From JBEEMU01 sp043778315 (GTDB lineage Bacteria; Bacteroidota; Bacteroidia; Chitinophagales; Saprospiraceae), in assembly GCA_043778315.1 (NCBI GenBank), contig JAYWGJ010000371.1:1-15348 (forward strand): 15,348 nt of DNA. Reading direction: 5' to 3'. Below the pieces are notes generated by a model, which saw only the letters and a program-made list of their open reading frames with translations, did no database searches and was not told the origin of the DNA. The translations under genes were made by a program, and so were the position numbers. Positions 1-7,187 of the stretch are shown here, one piece after another (position 1 is the stretch's first letter; the number at the start of each line of letters is the position of its first letter).

Positions 1-311
1 AAATCGTGAAAAACCCGCTTGATTTTTTTGCCAAAAACCAGGACAACTTTTTAGCATAGACTGTACAGCCTAATTCAGTACCTTATTTTCTATTCATTCT
101 TTATACATACCATACTGACAGTACTCGGGGTATATGAGTGAATATTTATGCTATTTTCATATCCCAAAGGTAGAAAATATCACTCAATTTTAAATTGTGA
201 CCACTTTTTCATTTGTTATACGTTTAACCTGCAAAATAGAAAACAATGCCAAATCAAAAAAAACACGTCCCCTACACCCGAACGCGGTTTTTTTACGACG
301 TAACAGCAAAT
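1..311. other. Left-edge intergenic region without a supported gene
   Basis: This AT-rich stretch precedes the stop codon of the first leftward gene. I see no credible reading frame, and short frames that run into 312-450 are antisense shadows of that gene. CAAAGGTA at 165-172 reads TACCTTTG on the minus strand and fits the Bacteroidota -7 box TAnnTTTG, so a leftward gene beyond the window edge might start from it. No convincing -33 element accompanies it. CTGTACAG at 61-68 is a short palindrome of unknown meaning. Confidence 0.5.
256..301 (-). terminator. Weak candidate terminator of the barrel-protein gene
   Basis: Read on the minus strand, ACGTC (301-297) can pair with GACGT (269-265), and an eight-T run follows (263-256). 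The stem is only 5 bp with a long, poorly paired loop. The placement, 11-56 bases after the stop codon, is right, but the structure is weak. Confidence 0.3.
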
Positions 312-1277
312 CTACCTGCCAAAAAACGTCTTGAAACTGAGCAAGGGGATAGGAACGAAATACAATACAGTGAAACTCAAATCCCACTGCGTTTTTTCGT
401 TAATCCAACGTGCGCCCAAATTCGGTACGAACAAGCCTCTATCATTTAAGTTGCCGCTCGTAAATGCGCTATAACCTATTGCCGTAGGCAGATAAAAGTT
501 GTCGGAAGTGAGTGCGAAGCCGCGAGACAGCTGTATGCCGCCGCCAAAAGAGAAAAAACCATCTACACCTGTATTGGTAGGTACCAAATCTGTACCTATA
601 ATACCTGCCGTGAAGTTCGCGAACATTTTGGGCGTACCGACCGTAAGAATACCATTGACTCCGCCACCCGTAGGAAAGTAAAAATTAGAATTGTTCGGAT
701 TGTTGCGCCCCCCGTTGTTAGTGCCAATCGGTAACGGCACTACAAAACCAAAGGCACTGAGACCGAGTAGTGTGTTTTTACCCACTTTACCCGCTATTTT
801 GGCTTGCACAGACGGGATTAACCCCGATAAGCTGCCGCCAATAGTCACATTATCGTTCACCCCGTACATGAAACTGTTTGTGAAAAGCCATGTGTTTTGG
901 TAAGAGCCGCGCCCTTTCGGCAAGCTAAACGCCGTAGCGGAAAGCGTGAGCGCGTCGCAGCCGCGATGCTCGTTGTACCCGTTTAGGCTTGCATTTTTGG
1001 TTTCTACCACCTCCATACGGCGCACATCTACCATGTTTATAGTCATCACAGCACCCGTATTGAGTAGCTGCAACTGTATAGTTTGTGAGTTCATTGCCAA
1101 TACGCGCCCCGTAAATCTATCGCCATTTTTCATATACACCACCTGTACAACCGAGGTATCGGATACAGCCGCTTCGGTTTGTTCGGTACGCGAGCCTTCG
1201 CTACGGTGCTTGATTTGCGCGGTTGCGGTATTAGCGAAAGTTACTAAAAATACTATGAATAAAAGAATTTGTTTCAT
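312..1277 (-). CDS. Exported outer-membrane beta-barrel-like protein, function unknown
   Basis: The 321-residue protein begins with a clear signal peptide (residues 1-20, ending ATA|Q), so it is exported. Residues about 45-90 (VVYMKNGDRFTGRVL, then a segment ending MVDVRRMEV) resemble a small SH3/LSm-like beta fold of the NGDR-x-G-x-(V/I) type. From about 105 onward, alternating short beta-rich strands, Gly/Asn turns (NNGGRNNPNNSN at 187-198) and a final aromatic FKTFFGR look like an outer-membrane barrel of perhaps 8-10 strands. I do not recognise a named family, and the barrel is inferred from pattern only. A TAnnTTTG box lies 34 bp upstream. The haloperoxidase gene upstream on the same strand is separated from it by a strong terminator, so co-transcription is unlikely. 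Confidence 0.75.
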   Translation of the reverse strand: MKQILLFIVFLVTFANTATAQIKHRSEGSRTEQTEAAVSDTSVVQVVYMKNGDRFTGRVLAMNSQTIQLQLLNTGAVMTINMVDVRRMEVVETKNASLNGYNEHRGCDALTLSATAFSLPKGRGSYQNTWLFTNSFMYGVNDNVTIGGSLSGLIPSVQAKIAGKVGKNTLLGLSAFGFVVPLPIGTNNGGRNNPNNSNFYFPTGGGVNGILTVGTPKMFANFTAGIIGTDLVPTNTGVDGFFSFGGGIQLSRGFALTSDNFYLPTAIGYSAFTSGNLNDRGLFVPNLGARWINEKTQWDLSFTVLYFVPIPLLSFKTFFGR

Positions 1278-1310
1278 ATAAAAATTGATTTTATGTGTTG
1301 TAAGTAGTCA

Positions 1311-1318
1311 CAAAAGTA
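1311..1318 (-). promoter_or_regulatory. Candidate -7 box of the barrel-protein gene
   Basis: CAAAAGTA on the plus strand is TACTTTTG on the minus strand, an exact TAnnTTTG match. It sits 34 bp upstream of the start codon, giving a short leader. No good TTTG -33 element is visible at 19-23 bp. AAATATGAT at 1335-1343 just upstream is shared with other promoter regions in this window. Confidence 0.5.
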
Positions 1319-1353
1319 ATACTTATAAAGTGAAAAATATGATTTTTTACAAC

Positions 1354-1396
1354 AAAAAAGCGCAACACCTTCTCTCCGAAAGTGCCGCGCTTTTTT
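1354..1396 (-). terminator. Intrinsic terminator of the haloperoxidase gene
   Basis: AAAAAAGCGC (1354-1363) pairs perfectly with GCGCTTTTTT (1387-1396), and several further pairs can form inside the loop. Read leftward it gives a GC stem followed by a T run, 27 bp after the haloperoxidase stop codon. It would separate that gene from the downstream barrel-protein gene. The A/T flanks are symmetric, so it could act in both directions. Confidence 0.75.
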
Positions 1397-1422
1397 ATTG
1401 TAATTATAATATTATGAAAAAC

Positions 1423-2790
1423 CTATCGTCTCCAAGGGAGCGCGTTCACACGGTCGGCGGCGAGGTAGCCTAAGCGCAAACCTTCGTCCGCGTCTTGTCT
1501 GATATGCACGCCCAACGGAATACGCGAAAAAGCGTTTTCTTTTGCCGCTACATCGAAGTTGCGGAAAGTGCGCGGCGTACCGATAAACTCGGTGCGGTCT
1601 TTATGACAGTTGTCTGTAAACCCTGTATTTTTACCAAAAACCGAGTTCATCACACCTGCCGCTGCCGCGCCAAACGTAGCGTGACCCGACGGATAGCCAG
1701 GAAAAGGCGGGTTGTTGCAGTTGTGTAAAGTGAGTAATTCTGATGTCCAGTTGGCGCGAATATTACCGCGAATATAGTCGTAAGGACGCTCCGTATTATA
1801 GTAATACTTAGTATTCCACGCTGAGATACCGCCGTCGCAAAGTGCCATACCGAGTTTAGCAAATAGAAAAACAGAAGTCTCCATATTGGTGCGTTTAGCA
1901 ATCACTAATTGGTCTGCGATAGCCACCCATCTCGCTGCTGGCTCGAAAGTGAGGCGGAAAATGTCGTCACCCCAAAACTGCGCAATCCATTTGTTTTCGT
2001 AGCTCAACGGCGTATTAATAGTTGCCACTTCGTTCATCTGACCAAAGTACTGCGACTCGGGGCTGGTGCTAAACGCTATTGGTCTGCGCCCTAATTTGTC
2101 TGCATCAGAAATAGCAAACGAGCGAACGCGACCCCAGTACGGGAACAACGCGCGGCTAAAATCAGGCGCGCTCGGCGACCATAAACCTGCACCTGTGGGC
2201 GGCGTATAGTCGGTAGGTTGTGTCCGCAAATACGCTTCGTGACCGTTAATATCGGTTGCCGACCAGTCAAAAATTACTTTTGCGACAGCGCGACCGAAGT
2301 CGCGAGAGCGGCTCATCACCTCTCCGTTTACGCCTTTGGCAGTAAAATCCGCTTCAAATTTCGCCTCCAAATCCGCTATTTTGGTCTGGTCGGTTGCCGA
2401 AATATTCGGGTAAAACTGACGGAACATATAGCCGTAGGCAGCGTTTGCCGCCTCGGGCCAATAGTACTGTACACTTCTATCGATGGTCGGTATGTTCAAG
2501 CGATAAGTTTGATTTGCCATAGGTTTGTACGCCGTCATGCCAGGCGCAACCGACTCATAAACAGCCAAATAGGTGTAACCCAACATACGCGCCGCCGCAG
2601 GCGGACGATAGCCAGCCGAGTTGCGGTCGATGACCAAAAACAGCTCGTTCCACGCATACGGGGTGTCAGCACTGAACGTCGCAGTAGCCGCAGAAGCTCC
2701 GTTAGTGTATTGAAACGGGTCGGGGCGACAACTCGCTACAAAAATCACAACGGCAAATAATACAAGTTTGAGGAAATTTTTTTGCTGCAT
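1423..2790 (-). CDS. Vanadium-dependent haloperoxidase / PAP2-superfamily lipoprotein
   Basis: The 455-residue protein has a lipoprotein signal with the lipobox VASC (cleavage before Cys21), so it should be anchored in the envelope. All three PAP2/haloperoxidase signatures are complete: K-x6-RP at Lys328-Arg335-Pro336, PSGH at 367-370, and SR-x5-H-x3-D at Ser422/Arg423/His429/Asp433. In vanadium chloroperoxidase the matching Lys, Arg, Ser, Gly, His, Arg and His bind vanadate and hold its axial ligand. The length and the all-helical N-terminal half fit haloperoxidases better than small PAP2 phosphatases. Family members oxidise halides with H2O2, but the same fold hydrolyses phosphate esters, and sequence alone does not decide chloride, bromide, iodide or phosphatase activity. 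The gene has its own upstream motif and a terminator, so it is probably monocistronic. Confidence 0.9.
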   Translation of the reverse strand: MQQKNFLKLVLFAVVIFVASCRPDPFQYTNGASAATATFSADTPYAWNELFLVIDRNSAGYRPPAAARMLGYTYLAVYESVAPGMTAYKPMANQTYRLNIPTIDRSVQYYWPEAANAAYGYMFRQFYPNISATDQTKIADLEAKFEADFTAKGVNGEVMSRSRDFGRAVAKVIFDWSATDINGHEAYLRTQPTDYTPPTGAGLWSPSAPDFSRALFPYWGRVRSFAISDADKLGRRPIAFSTSPESQYFGQMNEVATINTPLSYENKWIAQFWGDDIFRLTFEPAARWVAIADQLVIAKRTNMETSVFLFAKLGMALCDGGISAWNTKYYYNTERPYDYIRGNIRANWTSELLTLHNCNNPPFPGYPSGHATFGAAAAGVMNSVFGKNTGFTDNCHKDRTEFIGTPRTFRNFDVAAKENAFSRIPLGVHIRQDADEGLRLGYLAADRVNALPWRR

Positions 2791-2863
2791 TGAAATACTT
2801 ACATTTTAAAAGTTAATAAAAATTGTTTTTTGTGACAAATTGCTTGTCAATAAATACACAAAA

Positions 2864-2878
2864 ACAAATATGATGCCA
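2864..2878 (-). promoter_or_regulatory. Candidate promoter motif (sigma-54-like) of the haloperoxidase gene
   Basis: Minus-strand TGGCATCATATTTGT resembles the sigma-54 pattern TGGCACG-N4-TTGC: the -24 GG is present and the spacing is right, but the -12 GC is GT here. It lies 74 bp upstream of the start codon. The surrounding 16-mer CAAATATGATGCCAAT (2865-2880) recurs exactly upstream of the CAP-domain gene. No TAnnTTTG box was seen in this spacer. Use by sigma-54 is inference. Confidence 0.35.
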
Positions 2879-2956
2879 ATTGTTTATTTTATGTACAAAA
2901 AAATCAAAAATTGTTTATACTTAGAATTTATGGGCAATATGGTAAAGGCAATTTTA

Positions 2957-3991
2957 TTACGCGTTAAGCAACTTTTCTACCGCCATATTGACCGACAACT
3001 CGCCTGCAACGACCGCTTTTTCTACGGCTAAAAGCTGCGCGCTCACCGCGTCGTTAGCATAGAAACGCTCGAGTACCGTTTCGCCAATCGCTTGATGCAG
3101 CCATTGTTTTGCCTGCGTTTGTCGGTTACTGTTGAAGTACGAGTTGGCAGTTGTATGTTCGTAATACCGCTGTATAATCGTCCAAATCTCGTCAATGCCT
3201 GTGCCTTCCGTCGCCGAACAAACTGCACACGGCACTGTCCAATTATTGCTTTTAGGTGGAAAAAGGTGCAGCGCGTTGTGGTATTGTAGCCGCGCCTGTT
3301 TAGCGGCATTCACGGCTGCGCCGTCCGCTTTATTGATGACGACCGCGTCCGCCATTTCTACAATGCCGCGTTTCACGCCTTGCAGTTCGTCGCCCGCGTT
3401 AGGCAGTAGCAGCAGCAGAAAAAAATCGGTGAGGTCGCGCACCGTCGTCTCCGACTGCCCCACGCCCACCGTTTCTATAATCACAATATCGTAGCCTGCG
3501 GCTTCGCAAAGCAGCACCGCTTCGCGGGTTCGCCGCGCCACACCACCGAGCGACGTACCCGCCGCCGAGGGGCGCACATAAGCGTCGGGGTGTGTAGCGA
3601 GTACGTCCATGCGCGTCTTGTCGCCCAAAATACTACCGCGTGTGAGCCGACTGCTCGGGTCTATCGCGAGTACCGCCACCCGATAGCCTTCGGCGATTAG
3701 TCGCAAGCCAAAACTTTCGATAAAAGTACTTTTACCCACGCCAGGCACGCCCGTAATCCCTATCCGAATGCTAATTTTTGCTGATTTTTCAGTGGATTTG
3801 CGGATAATTTGATCTACAACTTCGGTGCGTGCCGCTTTTTGTGTTGCGCAAAGCTGCAAAATATTATTGGCAATAATTTGGTGCGCAGAGCGCGTGCTTT
3901 CGGCTAAGGTAATCGCTTGACTCAGCAAAACCCTATCGCCTTTCGCGATGCCTGCTGCAAAATCTTCGGCGGTGTGCGGTTGCTTACGCAT
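2957..3991 (-). CDS. meaB: Methylmalonyl-CoA mutase-associated GTPase MeaB (ArgK family)
   Basis: The 344-residue protein is a SIMIBI-class P-loop GTPase of normal MeaB length. Walker A is GVPGVGKST at 81-89. AIDPSS (109-114) with the characteristic RLTRGSILGDKTRM follows, then RPSAAGTSLGG at 140-150, the ETVGVGQSE motif at 173-181, and the guanine-specificity motif NKAD at 220-223. MeaB gates cofactor delivery to adenosylcobalamin-dependent methylmalonyl-CoA mutase and protects the enzyme from inactivation. It is cytoplasmic. The mutase genes often beside it are absent from this window; the divergent neighbour is an acyl-CoA ligase, which is compatible with fatty-acid or propionyl-CoA metabolism. 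A TAnnTTTG box lies 35 bp upstream. CAATATGG (2935-2942) and CCATATTG (2983-2990) could pair across the 3' end of the message, with no T run. Older annotations call this family an LAO/AO transport kinase, which is misleading. Confidence 0.95.
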   Translation of the reverse strand: MRKQPHTAEDFAAGIAKGDRVLLSQAITLAESTRSAHQIIANNILQLCATQKAARTEVVDQIIRKSTEKSAKISIRIGITGVPGVGKSTFIESFGLRLIAEGYRVAVLAIDPSSRLTRGSILGDKTRMDVLATHPDAYVRPSAAGTSLGGVARRTREAVLLCEAAGYDIVIIETVGVGQSETTVRDLTDFFLLLLLPNAGDELQGVKRGIVEMADAVVINKADGAAVNAAKQARLQYHNALHLFPPKSNNWTVPCAVCSATEGTGIDEIWTIIQRYYEHTTANSYFNSNRQTQAKQWLHQAIGETVLERFYANDAVSAQLLAVEKAVVAGELSVNMAVEKLLNA

Positions 3992-4026
3992 GAATAATTT
4001 GGTTGTAAAGATGTATGATTATAACA

Positions 4027-4034
4027 CAAATGTA
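4027..4034 (-). promoter_or_regulatory. Candidate -7 box of meaB
   Basis: CAAATGTA on the plus strand is TACATTTG on the minus strand, an exact TAnnTTTG match 35 bp upstream of the meaB start. A TTTA sequence 19 bp further upstream is a weak match to the -33 TTTG element. Confidence 0.5.
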
Positions 4035-4110
4035 ACTAAAAAGATATAATTTATAAAGAAAACAGTTGGTAATTTGGTAGCTGCAATGTATCTTTACTTC
4101 GAAATAGAGC

Positions 4111-4148
4111 TGACACTATAATATTGACACTATTAATATTGACACTAT
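4111..4148 (+). repeat. Three direct repeats TGACACTAT between meaB and fadD
   Basis: TGACACTAT occurs exactly at 4111-4119, 4125-4133 and 4140-4148, with AT-only spacers that give periods of 14 and 15 bp. The array ends 57 bp before the fadD ATG and lies upstream of both divergent genes. It could be a three-site operator or a short tandem expansion. TTGACA at 4124-4129 and 4139-4144 mimics a sigma-70 -35 box, but primary Bacteroidota promoters do not use that pattern. Confidence 0.6.
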
Positions 4149-4205
4149 ATATAATGTACCTTGTTTGAAACGTTTATATCCGCTCACTTCAAAAAATCTA
4201 CGCTC

Positions 4206-5855
4206 ATGTACGCTTGGTTGCCCAACTATCCCGCAGGTGTTCCTGCCAATATCAACGCCGATGCCTACCCGAGTGTGGTGGCGATGCTCGAGGAGTCGTT
4301 TCGCAAATACGGCGACCGCTACGCTTTTGCGTGTATGGGTAAACGCATGACGTTCAAAGAGTTAGATGCCGCTTCTGCGCAATTTGGCGCGTACCTGCAT
4401 AGTCGCGGCTTAAAGCCAGGAGACAAAATCGCGTTGATGATGCCTAATTTATTGCAATATCCGATTGCAATGTTTGGCGCGTTGCGTGCAGGTTTGGTGG
4501 TTGTGAATACGAATCCGCTTTATACGCCGCGTGAGATGGAGCATCAGTTTGTGGATTCGGAGGTGCAATGCATAGTTATTGCCGAAAACTTTGCTGCCAA
4601 TTTGCAACAAATCATCGATAAAACGCAAATAAAAACCGTTATTCTTACAAGTATTGGTGAACTTTTGGGCGTAAAAGGTTTTTTTGTGAATAGCGTAGTC
4701 AGATACGTCAAGCGAATGGTTCCTGCTTATCAATTGCCAAATACCGTGACGTTTAGTGCCGCGATAAGCGGCGGAAAAGCGTTTACGCTACCCGTTTTTG
4801 CATCAAAACCAAGCGATACCGTGTTTTTGCAATACACGGGCGGCACTACGGGCATAGCGAAAGGCGCGATGCTCACGAATAGAAATATGGTGGCGAATAT
4901 GCTACAAATGAAAGCGGTTATCGAGCCGTTTTTGAGTAGCGACACGCCTGCCGTCGCACTTTCGCCCTTGCCGATGTACCATATTTTTGCTTGTACGGTG
5001 AATGCCTTTGGCTTGTTCGCATTAGGACACCAAAGCGTTTTGGTGACGAATGCGCGAGACCTCGCGTCGGTACTCAAAGAATTTTCTCAATCCGAAATTG
5101 CATTGATTACGGGTGTTAATACCTTATTTAATGCGTTATTAAATCATAAAGATTTTGCCAAAACAGACTTTTCATACCTCAAAATAGCGGTTGCAGGTGC
5201 AATGGCAGTACAAAAAACGGTCGCGGAACGGTGGCTTGCGGCTACAAAAGTACGGATAACGGAGGGTTACGGCATGACCGAATCTGCGCCCGTGATTAGC
5301 GTGAACCCGTTGGACGGCGGACGGGTGGGGACTATCGGCTTGCCCGTTCCGAGTACCGAAGTGCGCATCGCCGACGAAAACGACAACGCGCTCGCGCAGG
5401 GCGAAATCGGGGAAATACAGGTGCGCGGTCCGCAAGTGATGCTCGGCTACTACAAACGCCCCGACGAAACCGAAAAGACGATTCGCAACGGTTGGCTCTG
5501 CACGGGCGACATCGGCTCGATGGACGCGGACGGCTATTTTCGCATCGTAGATAGGCTGAAAGACATGATTTTGGTGTCGGGTTTCAACGTATTCCCGAAC
5601 GAAGTGGAGGAAATCGCGGTTTCGCACCCGAAAGTACTCGAGGCAGCCGCTATCGGCGTTCCCGACGCGAACAGTAGCGAAGCGGTAAAGCTATTTATTG
5701 TCAAAAAAGACGCGTCGCTGACCGAAAGTGAGCTTAAAATCTTTCTCCGCGAGCAACTGACGGGTTATAAAAACCCAAAAACGATAGTTTTTCGGGACGA
5801 ATTACCAAAAACAAACGTCGGGAAAATTTTGCGGCGGGCGTTGCGCGAGGAGTAG
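4206..5855 (+). CDS. fadD: Long-chain fatty acid--CoA ligase (AMP-forming)
   Basis: This cytoplasmic or membrane-associated enzyme activates fatty acids to acyl-CoA through an acyl-adenylate, for beta-oxidation or lipid synthesis. With the chosen ATG it has 549 residues, the usual FadD length, and its N-terminus (MYAWLPNYPAGVP) lines up with the start of E. coli FadD from memory. An in-frame TTG 45 bp upstream (4161) would add 15 residues unlike the family, so I reject it. Signatures are the P-loop YTGGTTGIAKG (210-220), YGMTE (355-359), GWLCTGD (429-435) followed by GYFRIVDRLKDMI, and the C-terminal catalytic Lys540 in KTNVGK. The final third, from about position 5260, is visibly more GC-rich than the middle. 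The gene diverges from meaB across a spacer with TGACACTAT repeats. Chain-length preference cannot be read from the sequence. Confidence 0.93.
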   Translation: MYAWLPNYPAGVPANINADAYPSVVAMLEESFRKYGDRYAFACMGKRMTFKELDAASAQFGAYLHSRGLKPGDKIALMMPNLLQYPIAMFGALRAGLVVVNTNPLYTPREMEHQFVDSEVQCIVIAENFAANLQQIIDKTQIKTVILTSIGELLGVKGFFVNSVVRYVKRMVPAYQLPNTVTFSAAISGGKAFTLPVFASKPSDTVFLQYTGGTTGIAKGAMLTNRNMVANMLQMKAVIEPFLSSDTPAVALSPLPMYHIFACTVNAFGLFALGHQSVLVTNARDLASVLKEFSQSEIALITGVNTLFNALLNHKDFAKTDFSYLKIAVAGAMAVQKTVAERWLAATKVRITEGYGMTESAPVISVNPLDGGRVGTIGLPVPSTEVRIADENDNALAQGEIGEIQVRGPQVMLGYYKRPDETEKTIRNGWLCTGDIGSMDADGYFRIVDRLKDMILVSGFNVFPNEVEEIAVSHPKVLEAAAIGVPDANSSEAVKLFIVKKDASLTESELKIFLREQLTGYKNPKTIVFRDELPKTNVGKILRRALREE

Positions 5856-5871
5856 CGAGCCTCCCGCAGCC

Positions 5872-5885
5872 CCCTATTAGTAGGG
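5872..5885 (+). terminator. Very weak hairpin after fadD
   Basis: CCCTA (5872-5876) pairs with TAGGG (5881-5885) around a 4-nt loop, 17 bp after the fadD stop codon. The T-rich stretch starts about 10 bases later, too far for a canonical intrinsic terminator. It is the only fadD-side candidate I see. Confidence 0.2.
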
Positions 5886-5972
5886 TATCACTACGTTTTA
5901 ACTTTTTTTCGTTCCTGATAATCACGCCTAATTCAAAACGTACACTTGTTCTATAAATATTAAAATAAAAAA

Positions 5973-6009
5973 AGCGTAAAGTTTTTGCATCACACAAAAA
6001 CTTTACGCT
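5973..6009 (-). terminator. Intrinsic terminator of the CAP-domain gene
   Basis: AGCGTAAAGTTTTTG (5973-5987) and CAAAAACTTTACGCT (5995-6009) form a perfect 15-bp stem with a 7-nt loop. Read leftward, the stem is followed by a seven-T run, 38 bp after the stop codon of the CAP-domain gene. Rightward there is no T run, so its main role should be for the minus-strand gene. Confidence 0.85.
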
Positions 6010-6046
6010 AATCCTCCCCTCCTAATGGAAGGGCTGGGAAGGCTAA

Positions 6047-7177
6047 CTACTCGCCTACACCTGCACCAAAATCTTGCACACAAGTAAAACCATATTGTCG
6101 GTGCTGCTGAATGCTGATGCCTACCTGCTCGTATGACGGCGAAAGCAGGTTTCGGCGATGCCCGTAATTATCGTTATTATTGTCTATCAATAAGTTAAGT
6201 ACGATTGGAAGCGCGAGGTTGTGGTCGGTACCATACGAAATATTTTCGCCTAACGCCGTAAAATCCATACCTACAAACTTACCAATCCGCTTGTCATACG
6301 ACAAGCCGCTCGAGGAGGTATGCCCGCGCATACCCTTGCTCCCGATGTCTTGCGCGTGCGCTCTCGAGGACGCAGCTAAGGCTTTGGAGGGTGTGAGCGG
6401 CGGCAAGCCTTTTACTCGGCGCAAGTCCTGATACAAGGTTTGTGCATATTTGTTGTTCTGAAAAAACAAAACTCTCGTGATGTAATAATCTGCGTATTCC
6501 TTCAAAAACGCATTGCCGTCCATACGCGCCAAATTAATCAGCAAAATCACCTTTTTCTCTTCTGGTGTCATGTACGGTACGTTCGCGGCGGTATTCGCCT
6601 CGATGCGTTGTTTATCCGAGAAAACGCCGTTTGTGGTGGCAGGAACGCTTTTTTTAGTACCCGTAGTTGTAGTAGCAAGATATTTGGTAGTAGCCGTGCT
6701 GCTGCCGTTACTACTACCTGTCCGCACTACTTGTGGATTGATAGTAGGCGTGGGCTGGCGCGGCGCGAGGTTAGTTGCTGCAAGCTGTGGTGTTACTTTT
6801 GATGCAGGTTTTGTTAGCGTAGGCTTATGCGTCGTAGCCGCTATATGCGGCGCGTAATTGCGCTTAACTACCTTTTTATAGGTGTATTTATGTACTACTT
6901 TTCTGGGCGGAGCGGGCTTAGGCTGCGTCGGTTTGGGTTGCGTCGGTTTAGCATATTTCGCTACCGTCGGCAACTGCACTTCTGGTATTGCCACTTCCGT
7001 GCGCGCTAAGGGTTGCGGGTGATGTGGCATATTGCTTTGCATATTGCTTTGCGCCAGGAGTGGCAACTGCGCCGCGCCCGTCAAAAGTACGGCACACCAT
7101 ACTGGTTTGTAGAATAACATAGGTTGTAATTTATTTTTAAGAGAGTTTTTTGTATGTTTTAAAATAGTTGTGTTCAT
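6047..7177 (-). CDS. Exported CAP-domain (SCP/PR-1-like) protein with a long Pro/Thr/Lys-rich linker
   Basis: The C-terminal half (about residues 207-372 of 376) is a CAP domain. It carries LINLARMDGNAFL, His274 in SRAHAQDIG, His286 in GHTSSSG, Glu311 in GENISYG, and His340 in GHRRNLLSPSYEQVGI, which supply the His/Glu cavity residues of the family. Residues about 45-200 are low complexity, rich in Pro, Thr, Lys and Ala, with two perfect KPTQP repeats (77-86) and QSNMQSNM (43-50). Such linkers often span cell wall or periplasm, which is inference. The signal peptide is best read from Met20 (hydrophobic stretch to LLAQ, residues 41-43), so translation may start at 7120, giving 357 residues. 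The ATG at 7177 lies only 11 bp from a promoter-like motif and would give a nearly leaderless message. The molecular role of bacterial CAP proteins is mostly unknown. Confidence 0.88.
   Translation of the reverse strand: MNTTILKHTKNSLKNKLQPMLFYKPVWCAVLLTGAAQLPLLAQSNMQSNMPHHPQPLARTEVAIPEVQLPTVAKYAKPTQPKPTQPKPAPPRKVVHKYTYKKVVKRNYAPHIAATTHKPTLTKPASKVTPQLAATNLAPRQPTPTINPQVVRTGSSNGSSTATTKYLATTTTGTKKSVPATTNGVFSDKQRIEANTAANVPYMTPEEKKVILLINLARMDGNAFLKEYADYYITRVLFFQNNKYAQTLYQDLRRVKGLPPLTPSKALAASSRAHAQDIGSKGMRGHTSSSGLSYDKRIGKFVGMDFTALGENISYGTDHNLALPIVLNLLIDNNNDNYGHRRNLLSPSYEQVGISIQQHRQYGFTCVQDFGAGVGE
6921..6950 (-). repeat. 15-bp tandem repeat inside the CAP-protein linker
   Basis: Two 15-bp units (6921-6935 and 6936-6950) differ at two positions and encode KPTQP twice in the linker. 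This looks like in-frame repeat expansion of a flexible segment. Confidence 0.8.
7028..7051 (-). repeat. 12-bp tandem repeat near the mature N-terminus of the CAP protein
   Basis: CATATTGCTTTG occurs twice head to tail (7028-7039 and 7040-7051) and encodes QSNM twice, just after the predicted signal-peptide cleavage site. Confidence 0.8.
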
Positions 7178-7187
7178 ATTTCATTTT

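Noticed and set aside
2218..2760. A 180-codon plus-strand frame opposite the haloperoxidase gene
   Set aside because: It is antisense to a gene with complete family motifs, is Arg-rich and has no domain; it is a shadow frame of the GC-biased codons.
4124..4155. A sigma-70-like TTGACA/TATAAT promoter for fadD
   Set aside because: The boxes do not occur at 17-bp spacing, TTGACA is part of the TGACACTAT repeats, and Bacteroidota housekeeping promoters use TTTG/TAnnTTTG.
4161..4205. Upstream TTG start for fadD
   Set aside because: The added 15 residues do not match the family N-terminus, whereas the ATG at 4206 gives the standard FadD beginning and length.
5172..5627. A 151-codon minus-strand frame inside fadD
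   Set aside because: It lies fully opposite conserved adenylation motifs of fadD and has no independent support.
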